Shown here one piece after another: positions 55,564 to 63,756 of a stretch of DNA of 64,000 bases. Numbering within the stretch: the stretch's first letter is position 1; the number at the start of each line of letters is the position of its first letter. A program made the translations under genes and the position numbers. The stretch is from UBA7672 sp965279085 (lineage in GTDB: Bacteria > Pseudomonadota > Alphaproteobacteria > Caulobacterales > Hyphomonadaceae), in assembly GCA_965279085.1 (NCBI GenBank), contig OZ257149.1, positions 1,922,001 to 1,986,000 of the forward strand, in the 5' to 3' direction. The notes beneath the pieces were generated by a model. The model had not been told where the DNA came from. It searched no databases and saw only the letters and a program-made list of their open reading frames with translations.

Positions 55564-57015
55564 CTACTTCGCCACCAGATCCTTCTGCAGCGTCTTCGCG
55601 CAGAGCATGAAGAACACCGCCGGCAAGACATAGAGCACCGACGTGATCACCAGAGATGTCTGGAGCGCTCTGGCATCGGCCCCCTTGCAGAAGATCTGCG
55701 CTGCCTCCGGCAACGCCTTCAGCGCATCGCCCTTGCACATCTTGGATGTAAGGTCGGTGAAACCCTCGGCGTTGGCCTGCATCGAGAACAGGATATCGGC
55801 AAGGAAGCCGATGAAGGGCGGGCCGAGCCCGTAGCCCAGCAGGTTCACGATGAATAGCAGGATGGCCGTCGCCGTCGCCCGCGTGCGTGCGCCAACAACG
55901 CCCTGCCCGATCGTGTACTGCGCCGCGAGGTAGCCGTACTTGATGCCCGCCCCGAGGCAGATGCCGATCAGCGCCACCCATTTGTTGTCCGAGCTGAACG
56001 CCCACACATAAAATGGCACACAGGCAATGAAGCCGATCGCCGGCAGCCATGCGATAGCGTTGGGGTGGCGCTTTACCACCTTCTCGGCGATCCATCCCGT
56101 CAACAGCACGCTCACCGAAGCCGAAGCGGCCGAGGGCACGTTGAACTGAAGCGCCGCCTCGGTCAGCGTGATGTTGTGCGTGCCCATTAAGAAGTCCGTC
56201 TGGAACGTCACGATGCCATAGCCGCAGAATGAAGCGAGCGTCGCGCCCGCTGCCATCAGCCAGAAGGACTTCTTCGACCCTAGTTCCTTCAGCGCCTCGA
56301 CAAATGTCGCGCGCTTGGGCCTGACGACGTCCGCCGGATCAGTATAGCCGCGCGGCGGCTCCTTCACGGTCAGCCGGAACAGCACGGCCACGGCGACGCC
56401 CGCGAGCCCGATCACGATGAACGCTGTACGCCAGCCATAAGCATCGGCCACAGGCCCACCGATCAGGTTGGCCGACAGCGTGCCCGCAGTGACGCCCATC
56501 GCGTAATAACCAAGCGCGGTCGACCGTCGCTTCGGCGGATAATAGTCCGCGATGATGGAGTTGGCCGGTGGCGTGCAGCCAGCCTCGCCCACACCCACGA
56601 GTACGCGACAGATCACCATCATCACGAAGCCGGAGATGACGACGCCCCCGAACTCGACGGGCGCCACCATGCCTGACAGCGCCGTCGCCGCCGACCACAG
56701 CGCAATGCAGATCGTCATGATCCAGACGCGGTTGCCGTATTCAGCGTAGCGGGCGAGCGGAATGCCGACGATCGAATAGAAAAGCGCAAAGCCAATGCCG
56801 GTCAGCAGGCCGAATTCGCCTCGGGAAATCTCAAGCTCGTCCATCACTGGCTTGGCGACGATGCCGAGCAGGCCGCGGTCGAGGAAGTTGAGGATGTAGA
56901 CGAACAGCAGCGCGTTCAGGACGTAGCTGCGATAGGCCTTCGTGCCGTAACCCGTGAGATGGCCTTCGCCCGCACTGGCTGGTGCGGCGCCAATGGCGCC
57001 GGTCTGCGTGCCCAT
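55564..57015 (-). CDS. Spinster-type MFS transporter
   Basis: 483-residue transporter with twelve helices. Marks: N-F-L-D-R-G-L-L-G-I-V in helix 1, L-A-R-Y-A-E-Y-G-N in loop 2-3, V-G-V-G-E-A-G-C-T-P-P-A in helix 4, and V-K-E-P-P-R-G-Y in the central loop. ATG 57015 follows GGGGAGAAA; the upstream frame to 57138 is not coding-like. It has 28-30 residue C-terminal cysteine-containing loops (C-K-G and F-C-K-G). It is paralogous to the gene just upstream at 57233, with a terminator between them. Confidence 0.9.
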   Translation of the reverse strand: MGTQTGAIGAAPASAGEGHLTGYGTKAYRSYVLNALLFVYILNFLDRGLLGIVAKPVMDELEISRGEFGLLTGIGFALFYSIVGIPLARYAEYGNRVWIMTICIALWSAATALSGMVAPVEFGGVVISGFVMMVICRVLVGVGEAGCTPPANSIIADYYPPKRRSTALGYYAMGVTAGTLSANLIGGPVADAYGWRTAFIVIGLAGVAVAVLFRLTVKEPPRGYTDPADVVRPKRATFVEALKELGSKKSFWLMAAGATLASFCGYGIVTFQTDFLMGTHNITLTEAALQFNVPSAASASVSVLLTGWIAEKVVKRHPNAIAWLPAIGFIACVPFYVWAFSSDNKWVALIGICLGAGIKYGYLAAQYTIGQGVVGARTRATATAILLFIVNLLGYGLGPPFIGFLADILFSMQANAEGFTDLTSKMCKGDALKALPEAAQIFCKGADARALQTSLVITSVLYVLPAVFFMLCAKTLQKDLVAK

Positions 57016-57149
57016 CGATTTTCTCCCCAGTGTGCGTCCACTTCGCGAGGCCGCATCCTTCTCGCTGGGGAGGCTGACAAGTCTGCGCTGCGGCGTCCAC
57101 CCTGAATCGCTGCGGGCGGGAAGTAAGGTGACTGACAACGCCGTTATGC

Positions 57150-57190
57150 TGCAAAAGCAAACGGCCGGACCCTTGCGAGGCCCGGCCGTT
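57150..57190 (-). terminator. Intrinsic terminator between the two MFS genes
   Basis: AACGGCCGG and CCGGCCGTT (57160-57168 and 57182-57190) form a 9-bp stem around a 13-base loop. Read on the minus strand it is followed by TTTGCTTTTG, 43 bases after the stop of the 57233 gene. The two transporters are thus separate transcripts. Confidence 0.75.
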
Positions 57191-57232
57191 GTGTAACGGA
57201 CGCTACGGTCCGGTCGCTGAATCGGCCAATCG

Positions 57233-58729
57233 CTAGATCGGCCTGGCGACCAGGTCCTTCTTCAGCGTCAGCGAGGCGAGGACGTAGAACACCGCCGCCG
57301 GGATGAAGAACAGCACGGTTGCCGCCATCGACTGCTGCAGGCCCTGGCCATAGGCGGCCGTGCAGACAGCCTGCTGTTCCGTCGTCAGCGCCGACAGGTC
57401 GCGTGCGCGGCAGATCGCGTTGGTCAGCACATCGCCCATGCCGGATTCCTGGATCTTCATGTTCATGAAGGTGTCGGACAGGATGCCGACGACCTGCGGG
57501 CCGAGGCCGTTGCCGATCAGGGCGATGATGAACAGCAGGATAGCGATCGCCGAAGCGCGCGAGCGCTGCGAGACCACGCCCTGCCCGATCGTGTACTGGG
57601 CGCCGAGATAGGCATAGTGGAACATCGCGCCCGCGCCCCAGATCACCAGCTGCATCGTGCCGGGCTCGGAGTAGAAGCCCCAGATGTAGAGCGGGATCGC
57701 GAGCAGCACGCCCACGGCGGGGATCCACGCCACCGCGTTCTGCGAACGCGGCGTCAGCATCTCGGTGAGATAGCCGCCGAGGAAAGTGCCGACCGCCGAG
57801 ATCAGCGCCAGCGGCACGCCGTACGTCAGCTGGAACGTGCCAGGCGACATGCCGTGCAGGCGTTGCATCATGGGCGCCTGAAAGCCGAAGAGGCCATAGC
57901 CGACAAAGGCCACGAGGGCTGCGCCAAGCGACATCGTCCAGAAGGTCGGCTTGGAGCCGAGTTCCTTCATGGTCTCGACAATGCTGGCCTTCTGCACGCG
58001 CTGTGCGCCCGGCGGATCGGAATAGCCGCGCGGCGGCTCCTTCACCGTCAGGAACACGATCAGCGCGATAAGGAGCCCCGGCACGCCGAGCGCGATGAAG
58101 GTGAAGCGCCAGCCGAAATTCTCACCCCAGCCGAGCTGCTCGTGGATGTCCGGCATGCCGAACGCGGCGAAGAAGCTGACGACCGTCTCGTCGGTCAGGC
58201 CGACGATCACGCCGCCGAAACCTGCAGCCAGCGCGCTGCCGATGGTGACGCCCATGGCGAAGATGCCAAGCGCGTTGGCGCGGCTCTTCGGCTTGAAGTA
58301 GTCGCCGATCAGAGAGTTAGATGGAGGCGTGCCGCCCGCCTCGCCGATGGCGACGCCGACGCGCGCGATCAGCAGGAAGACGAAGCTGGTGGCGAAGCCG
58401 CACAGTGCAGTCATCAGCGACCACACGGCGATGCAAAGGGCGATGATGGCGACGCGGTTGAACCGGTCCGCGGCCATCGCGATCGGGATGCCCATCAGCG
58501 CATAGAACAGCGCGAACGGAGGTCCGTTCAGGAAGCCGTATTCGGTATCGGTTAGCCCGAACTCGGTGATGATCGGCTGCGCGACAACGCCGAGCAGGTT
58601 CCGGTCGATGAAGTTGAGCGTGTAGACCAGCGTGAGCGTGAGCAACACATAGGCGCGATAGCCCTTGCTCCCGTAATTCTGTCCGCCAGCCGGCGCTTCG
58701 CTCGCCGACGCTCCAGGTGCCGCCGCCAT
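57233..58729 (-). CDS. Spinster-type MFS transporter, paralog
   Basis: 498-residue transporter. Helix 1 has N-F-I-D-R-N-L-L-G-V-V, helix 4 has V-A-I-G-E-A-G-G-T-P-P-S-N-S, and the central loop V-K-E-P-P-R-G-Y is the same as in the neighbour at 55564. An unusual inserted stretch of about 30 residues (with F-F-A-A-F-G-M-P-D-I-H) lies between helices 5 and 6. Its own terminator lies downstream. Duplication probably produced the pair; the 20763 gene is a more distant member. Substrate unknown. Confidence 0.9.
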   Translation of the reverse strand: MAAAPGASASEAPAGGQNYGSKGYRAYVLLTLTLVYTLNFIDRNLLGVVAQPIITEFGLTDTEYGFLNGPPFALFYALMGIPIAMAADRFNRVAIIALCIAVWSLMTALCGFATSFVFLLIARVGVAIGEAGGTPPSNSLIGDYFKPKSRANALGIFAMGVTIGSALAAGFGGVIVGLTDETVVSFFAAFGMPDIHEQLGWGENFGWRFTFIALGVPGLLIALIVFLTVKEPPRGYSDPPGAQRVQKASIVETMKELGSKPTFWTMSLGAALVAFVGYGLFGFQAPMMQRLHGMSPGTFQLTYGVPLALISAVGTFLGGYLTEMLTPRSQNAVAWIPAVGVLLAIPLYIWGFYSEPGTMQLVIWGAGAMFHYAYLGAQYTIGQGVVSQRSRASAIAILLFIIALIGNGLGPQVVGILSDTFMNMKIQESGMGDVLTNAICRARDLSALTTEQQAVCTAAYGQGLQQSMAATVLFFIPAAVFYVLASLTLKKDLVARPI

Positions 58730-58899
58730 TTAGCCTCCCCTCGCGCTGCGTTGAGATTGCAGCGCCAATTGTCCTCACGGGACCGGTCTATCCGCCGTTT
58801 CCCGGGGCGCACCCTAGCTGCGATCACGCCCGCGGCAAGCCGTTTCATGGCGACGGACCAGCGCCACCAAAGGCAAATGCCGCGCTGCGGCGCAGCAAG

Positions 58900-59619
58900 T
58901 CAGATCAGCCCCTTGGACTTCATGCTGATGGTTTCCTTCGCGCCCACGACGAGATGGTCGTGGACCTTGATCTCCAGCGGGGCGAGCGCCTTCTCGATAT
59001 CGCGCGTCAGCTCGATGTCGGCACGGGAAGGGGTCGGGTCGCCGCTGGGATGGTTGTGCACCAGGATCACGGCGGAGGCCGACAGCTCCAGCGCACGGCG
59101 GGCGATCTCGCGCGGATAGATTGGCGCGTGATCAACCGTGCCAACTCCGGCTCTTTCATCGGCGATCAGCTTGTTCTTGCGGTCGAGGTAGAGGACGCGG
59201 GCGTGCTCGATCTTCTCGTGCCGCAGCTTCTGCTTCACATAATTCAGCAGCGCAGCCCAGTTGGAGATGATCGGCTTGTCCTCGACAGCGTCTTTGGCGG
59301 CGCGCTGCATCAACAGGTTGGTAGCGCGGATATAGGCGACCGTGGAGTCACCGACTCCATCGACTTCGAGCAGGCGCTCCGGCGCTGCTCCGAGTACGGC
59401 TGAAACACTGCCGAATTTCTTGATCAGGCCCTGAGCGAGCGGCCTTACATCCACGCGCGGAATGAAAGCACACAGCAGAATCTCGAACACCTCGTAGTCG
59501 TCGAGGTGAGAGCCATCGCCTTTCATGATGCGCTGACGAACGCGCTCACGATGGCCGTGACGATGCTTCACAGGCCCTTCGGCGGTTCCGCTTCTTGCTG
59601 ACTTCCCCCCGTCCCCCAT
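58900..59619 (-). CDS. radC: RadC-family JAB-domain protein
   Basis: The 239-residue protein has an N-terminal helix-hairpin-helix region and a C-terminal MPN/JAB domain with the metal motif H-N-H-P-S-G-D-P-T-P-S-x-x-D near 180-195 and A-R-R-A-L-E. RadC is annotated as DNA repair, but direct repair activity is doubtful. ATG 59619 is seven bases after the map stop at 59629, so the genes probably form one operon. Ends K-S-K-G-L-I. Confidence 0.93.
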   Translation of the reverse strand: MGDGGKSARSGTAEGPVKHRHGHRERVRQRIMKGDGSHLDDYEVFEILLCAFIPRVDVRPLAQGLIKKFGSVSAVLGAAPERLLEVDGVGDSTVAYIRATNLLMQRAAKDAVEDKPIISNWAALLNYVKQKLRHEKIEHARVLYLDRKNKLIADERAGVGTVDHAPIYPREIARRALELSASAVILVHNHPSGDPTPSRADIELTRDIEKALAPLEIKVHDHLVVGAKETISMKSKGLI

Positions 59620-59628
59620 CGTTTCAGG

Positions 59629-60471
59629 TCATTCCCTGAGACCGGAGACGTGCGGCGTGTGCTGGTCCGTGGGCGAGCCGGTAAATATCTCATAGCCCGT
59701 CTCGGTGACCCCGATGGAGTGCTCGTATTGCGAGGACAGCGAGCGATCGCGCGTGACGGCCGTCCAGCCGTCCGCCAGCAGCGCCACGTCCATGCGGCCG
59801 AGATTGATCATCGGCTCGATGGTGAAGATCATGCCCGGCATCAGGCGCTCGCCCTGCCCGCGGCGGCCGAAGTGCAGGATGTTCGGCGAGTCGTGGAACA
59901 CGCGGCCGAGGCCGTGGCCGCAGAATGCCTCGACCACCGAATAGCGCTGGCGCTCGGCATGCTCCTGGATAGCGGCGCCGATATCGCCCAGGCGCGCCCC
60001 CGGCTTCACCGCCTCAATGCCCTTCATCATGCACTCGTAGGTGACGTCCATCAGGCGCATCGCCTTCCGCTTCACGCCGCCGACCGAATACATGCGCGAG
60101 GTGTCGCCATGCCAGCCGTCGACGATGACGGTGACGTCGATGTTGACGATATCGCCTTCCTTCAGCGCCTTCGCGCTGGGGATGCCATGGCAGACCACGT
60201 GATTGATCGAGGTGCACACCGTGTGCTTGTACCCCTTGTAGAACAGGCACGCCGGCAGGCCACCACGCTCCAGCACGAACTCGCGCGCCAGATCGTCGAG
60301 CGCGCCCGTCGTCACGCCGGGTACGACGTGCGGGATCAGCATGTCGAGGCATTCGGCGGCGAGGCGGCCCGCCCTGCGCATGCCCACGAAAGCGTCAGCC
60401 CCATAGAGCTTGATCTGGTTGGTGTGGCGCGGCGGCGCTTCGGATGCGTCGATGAAGGAGGAGGTGGTCAT
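59629..60471 (-). CDS. map: Type I methionine aminopeptidase
   Basis: Removes the initiator methionine from nascent proteins. The 280 residues show V-V-C-H-G-I-P, two metal aspartates in N-I-D-V-T-V-I-V-D-G-W-H-G-D-T-S, the metal His in G-H-G-L-G-R-V-F-H-D, and two Glu in F-T-I-E-P and Y-E-H-S-I-G-V-T-E. ATG 60471 is chosen over 60516, which would add 15 residues without a better ribosome-binding site. An extra N-terminal stretch of about 25 residues is usual for alphaproteobacteria. Confidence 0.95.
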   Translation of the reverse strand: MTTSSFIDASEAPPRHTNQIKLYGADAFVGMRRAGRLAAECLDMLIPHVVPGVTTGALDDLAREFVLERGGLPACLFYKGYKHTVCTSINHVVCHGIPSAKALKEGDIVNIDVTVIVDGWHGDTSRMYSVGGVKRKAMRLMDVTYECMMKGIEAVKPGARLGDIGAAIQEHAERQRYSVVEAFCGHGLGRVFHDSPNILHFGRRGQGERLMPGMIFTIEPMINLGRMDVALLADGWTAVTRDRSLSSQYEHSIGVTETGYEIFTGSPTDQHTPHVSGLRE

Positions 60472-60552
60472 GGGCCTATCCCGGTCGGAAACCGTGTCTT
60501 TCAGCGATTGTAGCACAGGCCGTCAATCCGGCGAACCGGCAGGAAAGCAGCG

Positions 60553-60978
60553 CTAATTGACCCTGTCCTTGCGGCGTGGCGGCTCAGGCGCGAAGGGCTT
60601 GGGCAGCGGCATGGCCGGCACGCCTTCCTCCGCGAGCTCCTGGGCGACATCGGGGGTCACCTCGCCCCAAACGGGCCGGTGCTCGGTCTCGCCATAGAAC
60701 ATCGAGCGCGCCTCGTCGGCGAACTTGTCGCCGACATAATCGTGGGTCGAGGCGATATGCTGGCGGATCTCTCCGGCCATCTTCGCGGCGAGCGCCGCCT
60801 CGGCCTTCTTCTCGGACGAGCGAACAGACGGCGCCATGATCTGTTTGCGCACCTCGGTCGAACCGCACACCGGGCATTCGACGAGCTTGCGCTTGCGCTG
60901 CGTGTCATACGCTTTCGAGTTCGAGAACCATGCCTCGAACTCATGCTCCCCCACACAGGCGAGAGAATAGCGGATCAC
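60553..60978 (-). CDS. DUF1178 family protein
   Basis: 141-residue cytoplasmic protein of unknown function. The opening M-I-R-Y-S-L-A-C-V-G-E-H-E-F-E-A-W-F-S-N and the zinc-ribbon-like V-E-C-P-V-C-G-S block define DUF1178. The C-terminal half is a helical region with E-T-E-H-R-P-V-W-G-E. The ATG at 60978 lies 31 bases after grxC and the two are probably co-transcribed; DUF1178 and grxC are common neighbours in alphaproteobacteria. Confidence 0.92.
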   Translation of the reverse strand: MIRYSLACVGEHEFEAWFSNSKAYDTQRKRKLVECPVCGSTEVRKQIMAPSVRSSEKKAEAALAAKMAGEIRQHIASTHDYVGDKFADEARSMFYGETEHRPVWGEVTPDVAQELAEEGVPAMPLPKPFAPEPPRRKDRVN

Positions 60979-61009
60979 GTCAGTTCCATTCCTTTCAGCC
61001 TACTGCCCT

Positions 61010-61279
61010 TCACGCTGCAGCTGTCTGGGAGAGGAGTTGGTCGAGCTTCCCCATCCGGTCGAGGTCGTGGATGTCGTCCGAGCCGCCAACAGGCTCGCCA
61101 TTGATGAACACCTGCGGAAACGTCGTGCCATGCGACCGCTGGATCATCTCGCGGCGTTTCTCGGGATCTTCGTCGGCGCTATACTCGATGAAGTTCACGC
61201 CCTTGGATGCAAGCAACGCCTTGGCGCGCGTGCAGTAGCCGCAGAAGCCTCTGGTATAAATCTCGACGCGCGCCGTCAC
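61010..61279 (-). CDS. grxC: Glutaredoxin 3
   Basis: Thiol-disulfide oxidoreductase, 89 residues with the active site C-G-Y-C at 13-16, then T-T-F-P-Q-V-F-I-N-G (cis-Pro block) and V-G-G-S-D-D-I glutathione loop. The frame starts at TTG 61285, but GTG 61279 is seven bases after AGGAG, an optimal distance, so it is chosen. It reduces ribonucleotide reductase or other disulfides with glutathione. It lies between comF and the DUF1178 gene on the same strand. Confidence 0.95.
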   Translation of the reverse strand: MTARVEIYTRGFCGYCTRAKALLASKGVNFIEYSADEDPEKRREMIQRSHGTTFPQVFINGEPVGGSDDIHDLDRMGKLDQLLSQTAAA

Positions 61280-61377
61280 CGGCAAACTCCTGACCCGATC
61301 AATCCCAGCAATCTCGCTGGAAGAACCTGAACAACAAACAAATACCAGAGCGGTTCAATTCTGGAATCGTTCCAAAA

Positions 61378-62175
61378 CTATATGGGAACCGCCCTCGGGC
61401 CCGCAACTCGGGCCAAAGTAACCACATGGACGCAGGCCGCCCCGGCGCGACGTAAAGCCTGCGAACAGGCTTCCGCGGTGGCGCCCGTGGTCAAAACATC
61501 ATCGACCAGCAAGATTTTCTTATCCTTCACCAGCCGGACGCGGGAGCCCCGGACCTTGAAGGCGCCCTGCACGTTACGCCGCCTCCCCTCCGCGGAAAGG
61601 CCGCCCTGGATCGGCGTGGACTTCACCCGCTTCAGCGCATCGACCGACAGCCTCGTCCCCCGCCGCCGCGCCAGCGCCGCCGCCAGCCAGACCGACTGGT
61701 TGAACCCGCGCCTCACCAGCCGGAAATAATGCAGCGGCACCGGCACGATCAGGTCGGCCTCCTCCACCAGCTCCGCCCCCGCCGCCGCCATCCATCCCGC
61801 CAACACCGTCAGCGCATCGCGCCGTCCCTGGTATTTCAGCGCCAGAACCAGATCGCGGGAAACGTCTCCATAGATCAGCGCCGCCCGCGCCCGGTCATAC
61901 ACTGGCGGCCGGGCGATGCAGGCCGCGCAGACCTGGCCGGGCTCCACCGCGATCTCGAACGGCGCGCCGCAGCGGGCGCACAGGGGATCGGACAGGAATT
62001 GCAGCTTCGCCCAGAGGTGCGGCTCCAGCACGCCGGGTCCTGCAACCTCGCGATTGGTGATCAGCGACCGTTGTGGCCAGACAACGCCTGCCAGGCCCGA
62101 AACGAGGCCGCGCCCATGACGCGCCTTATCCTCGGCGCGCCGAGCCGCTACATAGTCCGGCGATGACTGGTCCAC
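61378..62175 (-). CDS. ComF-family phosphoribosyltransferase-like protein
   Basis: 265 residues. The N-terminal half has a zinc-ribbon with C-A-R-C-G near 70 and C-A-A-C, and the C-terminal half a type-I PRTase fold with the PRPP motif I-L-L-V-D-D-V-L-T-T-G-A-T. ComF proteins are linked to DNA uptake in naturally competent bacteria, but they also occur widely without competence. The only good start in the frame is GTG 62175, which would overlap an upstream start of the divergent methyltransferase. A short A-rich tract lies after the stop near the grxC gene. Confidence 0.9.
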   Translation of the reverse strand: MDQSSPDYVAARRAEDKARHGRGLVSGLAGVVWPQRSLITNREVAGPGVLEPHLWAKLQFLSDPLCARCGAPFEIAVEPGQVCAACIARPPVYDRARAALIYGDVSRDLVLALKYQGRRDALTVLAGWMAAAGAELVEEADLIVPVPLHYFRLVRRGFNQSVWLAAALARRRGTRLSVDALKRVKSTPIQGGLSAEGRRRNVQGAFKVRGSRVRLVKDKKILLVDDVLTTGATAEACSQALRRAGAACVHVVTLARVAGPRAVPI

Positions 62176-62210
62176 CCCCCACTCCCCCCACAGATCCCCA
62201 GAAAGATCCC

Positions 62211-63104
62211 ATGCGGATCTTCGACCGGCAGCTGCATGCCCACAGACGGGCCCGTGCCGCAGCCGGTTTCGCTAAGCATTCTTTCCTGAAAAGGATCGCG
62301 GCGGAAGACATCGCGTCACGACTTTCCGAGATCAATCGCCGTTTCGATACCGCGCTCGACCTCGGCGCGCATGACGGGACGCTGGGGCAGGTTCTGAAAG
62401 CCGACCCTGTCGTCGCGGCAAAGATCGGCGCGATCACGTCCGCCGACCTCTCGCCCGCCTTCGGCCACACACAGGCCGACGAAGAAGCTCTGCCCTTCCC
62501 GGAACAGTCTTTCGACCTCGTCGTCTCGTCGTTGTCGCTGCACTGGGTCAACGACCTGCCAGGCGCCCTGATCCAGATCAGGCGCGTGCTGAAGCCCGAC
62601 GGGTTGTTCATCGCGACGGTGCTTGGCGGGCGCACGCTGACCGAGTTGCGTCAGTCGCTGCTTGCAGCGGAAGACGAAATCCGCGGCGGCGCGGCCAACC
62701 GTGTCTCCCCGATGATGGATGTGATCGACGGCGCAGGCCTCCTTCAGCGGACGCAGTTCGCCATGCCCGTCGCCGACAATGACGCACGCACTGTGCGCTA
62801 TGCCCATCCGCTCAAGCTACTTGCAGACCTGCGCGGGATGGGCGAGACGGCGGCCTTCGCCGACCGCTCCGCGCCGCCACTGACGCGCGGCATCCTGATG
62901 CGTGCGATGGACATCTACACCCAGCGCTTCAGCGATCCGGACGGCCGCGTGCGCGCAACGTTCGAGTTCGTCACCCTGTCAGGCTGGGCGCCGGGCCCCG
63001 ATCAGCCAAAGGCAAAGCGGCCAGGCAGCGCGACGATGCGGCTGGCCGATGCGCTTGGTGTGAAGGAACAGGCTGCCGGCGAAAAGACAGGCCCGAAGGG
63101 CTAG
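62211..63104 (+). CDS. SAM-dependent methyltransferase (BioC/NDUFAF5-like)
   Basis: 297-residue class-I methyltransferase. It opens with I-F-D-R-Q-L-H-A-H-R-R-A-R-A-A, and motif I is T-A-L-D-L-G-A-H-D-G-T. Then come L-P-F-P-E-Q-S-F-D-L-V-V-S-S-L-S-L-H-W-V, typical of the BioC and mitochondrial NDUFAF5 group, and L-K-P-D-G-L-F-I-A-T. ATG 62211 avoids overlap with divergent comF. NDUFAF5-like members hydroxylate or methylate a complex-I subunit; BioC methylates malonyl-ACP in biotin synthesis. Which holds here is open. Confidence 0.88.
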   Translation: MRIFDRQLHAHRRARAAAGFAKHSFLKRIAAEDIASRLSEINRRFDTALDLGAHDGTLGQVLKADPVVAAKIGAITSADLSPAFGHTQADEEALPFPEQSFDLVVSSLSLHWVNDLPGALIQIRRVLKPDGLFIATVLGGRTLTELRQSLLAAEDEIRGGAANRVSPMMDVIDGAGLLQRTQFAMPVADNDARTVRYAHPLKLLADLRGMGETAAFADRSAPPLTRGILMRAMDIYTQRFSDPDGRVRATFEFVTLSGWAPGPDQPKAKRPGSATMRLADALGVKEQAAGEKTGPKG

Positions 63105-63116
63105 GCCGCGAGCGGC

Positions 63117-63293
63117 TTACGACCCGTCGAATCCAGCCTGCACCGCAGTGAACGAGGTGTTCGTGTTCGTGCCAATGGCCGAGGCGCCGCCAACGATGGC
63201 GAGCGAGACGATGCCGGCAATCAGGCAGTACTCGATGACCGTCGCGCCGGAGCGGTTCTTGAGCACGAGGAGAAGCTTCTGGAGGTTTTTCAT
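63117..63293 (-). CDS. Flp-type pilin
   Basis: 58-residue type-IVb prepilin. The short basic leader (M-K-N-L-Q-K-L-L-L-V-L-K-N-R-S-G) is followed by A-T-V-I-E-Y-C-L-I-A-G-I-V-S-L-A-I, with Glu at position 5 of the mature form as expected for a Flp pilin. The cysteine in the hydrophobic core is unusual. It overlaps the mutT stop codon (ATGA), so it lies at the end of argJ-mutT, away from any tad/cpa gene seen here. Flp pili serve in surface adhesion in Caulobacter-like bacteria. Confidence 0.92.
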   Translation of the reverse strand: MKNLQKLLLVLKNRSGATVIEYCLIAGIVSLAIVGGASAIGTNTNTSFTAVQAGFDGS

Positions 63294-63724
63294 GCGTGTC
63301 CGGCCTTCGACCAATCTATGAACTGCTCGAACAGCGGAAGATCGGCTGCAGGGGCTGGATAGCCCCTGATCTCCTTCGCCGACACCCACGCGAGCTGCTG
63401 TCCCTCCAAGGCTTCAACCTCACCCTCCCAGCGCCGGATCATGAAGACCGGCATGAGCAGGTGAAACTTCTCATAGGTGTGCGAGGCGAACGAAAACGCC
63501 GTCAGGTCGGTTTCGGCAACGGTCACGCCCAGCTCTTCCTTCAGTTCGCGCACAAGCGCGCTCTGAGGGGTTTCGCCGGCTTCGACCTTGCCGCCTGGGA
63601 ATTCCCAGAGACCAGCCATCGACTTTCCCGCGGGCCTCTGCGCTAGAAGCAGACGCCCATCGCTCCGCACAAACGCAGCCGCGGCAACAATCACCAACGG
63701 TCTTGCGCGTGACTCTTGTGTCAT
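63290..63724 (-). CDS. mutT: Nudix hydrolase, MutT-type
   Basis: Predicted 8-oxo-dGTP diphosphatase that removes oxidised nucleotides. The Nudix box is read G-G-K-V-E-A-G-E-T-x5-R-E-L-x2-E-L, with L-W-E-F-P just before it. The 144 residues begin at ATG 63724; the frame is open upstream into argJ sequence. It lies 32 bases after argJ and overlaps the pilin gene, forming an argJ-mutT-flp operon. Substrate preference inferred from family. Confidence 0.92.
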   Translation of the reverse strand: MTQESRARPLVIVAAAAFVRSDGRLLLAQRPAGKSMAGLWEFPGGKVEAGETPQSALVRELKEELGVTVAETDLTAFSFASHTYEKFHLLMPVFMIRRWEGEVEALEGQQLAWVSAKEIRGYPAPAADLPLFEQFIDWSKAGHA

Positions 63725-63756
63725 ATCGAGGTGTACACCCGGTGTAGATGGAAGCG

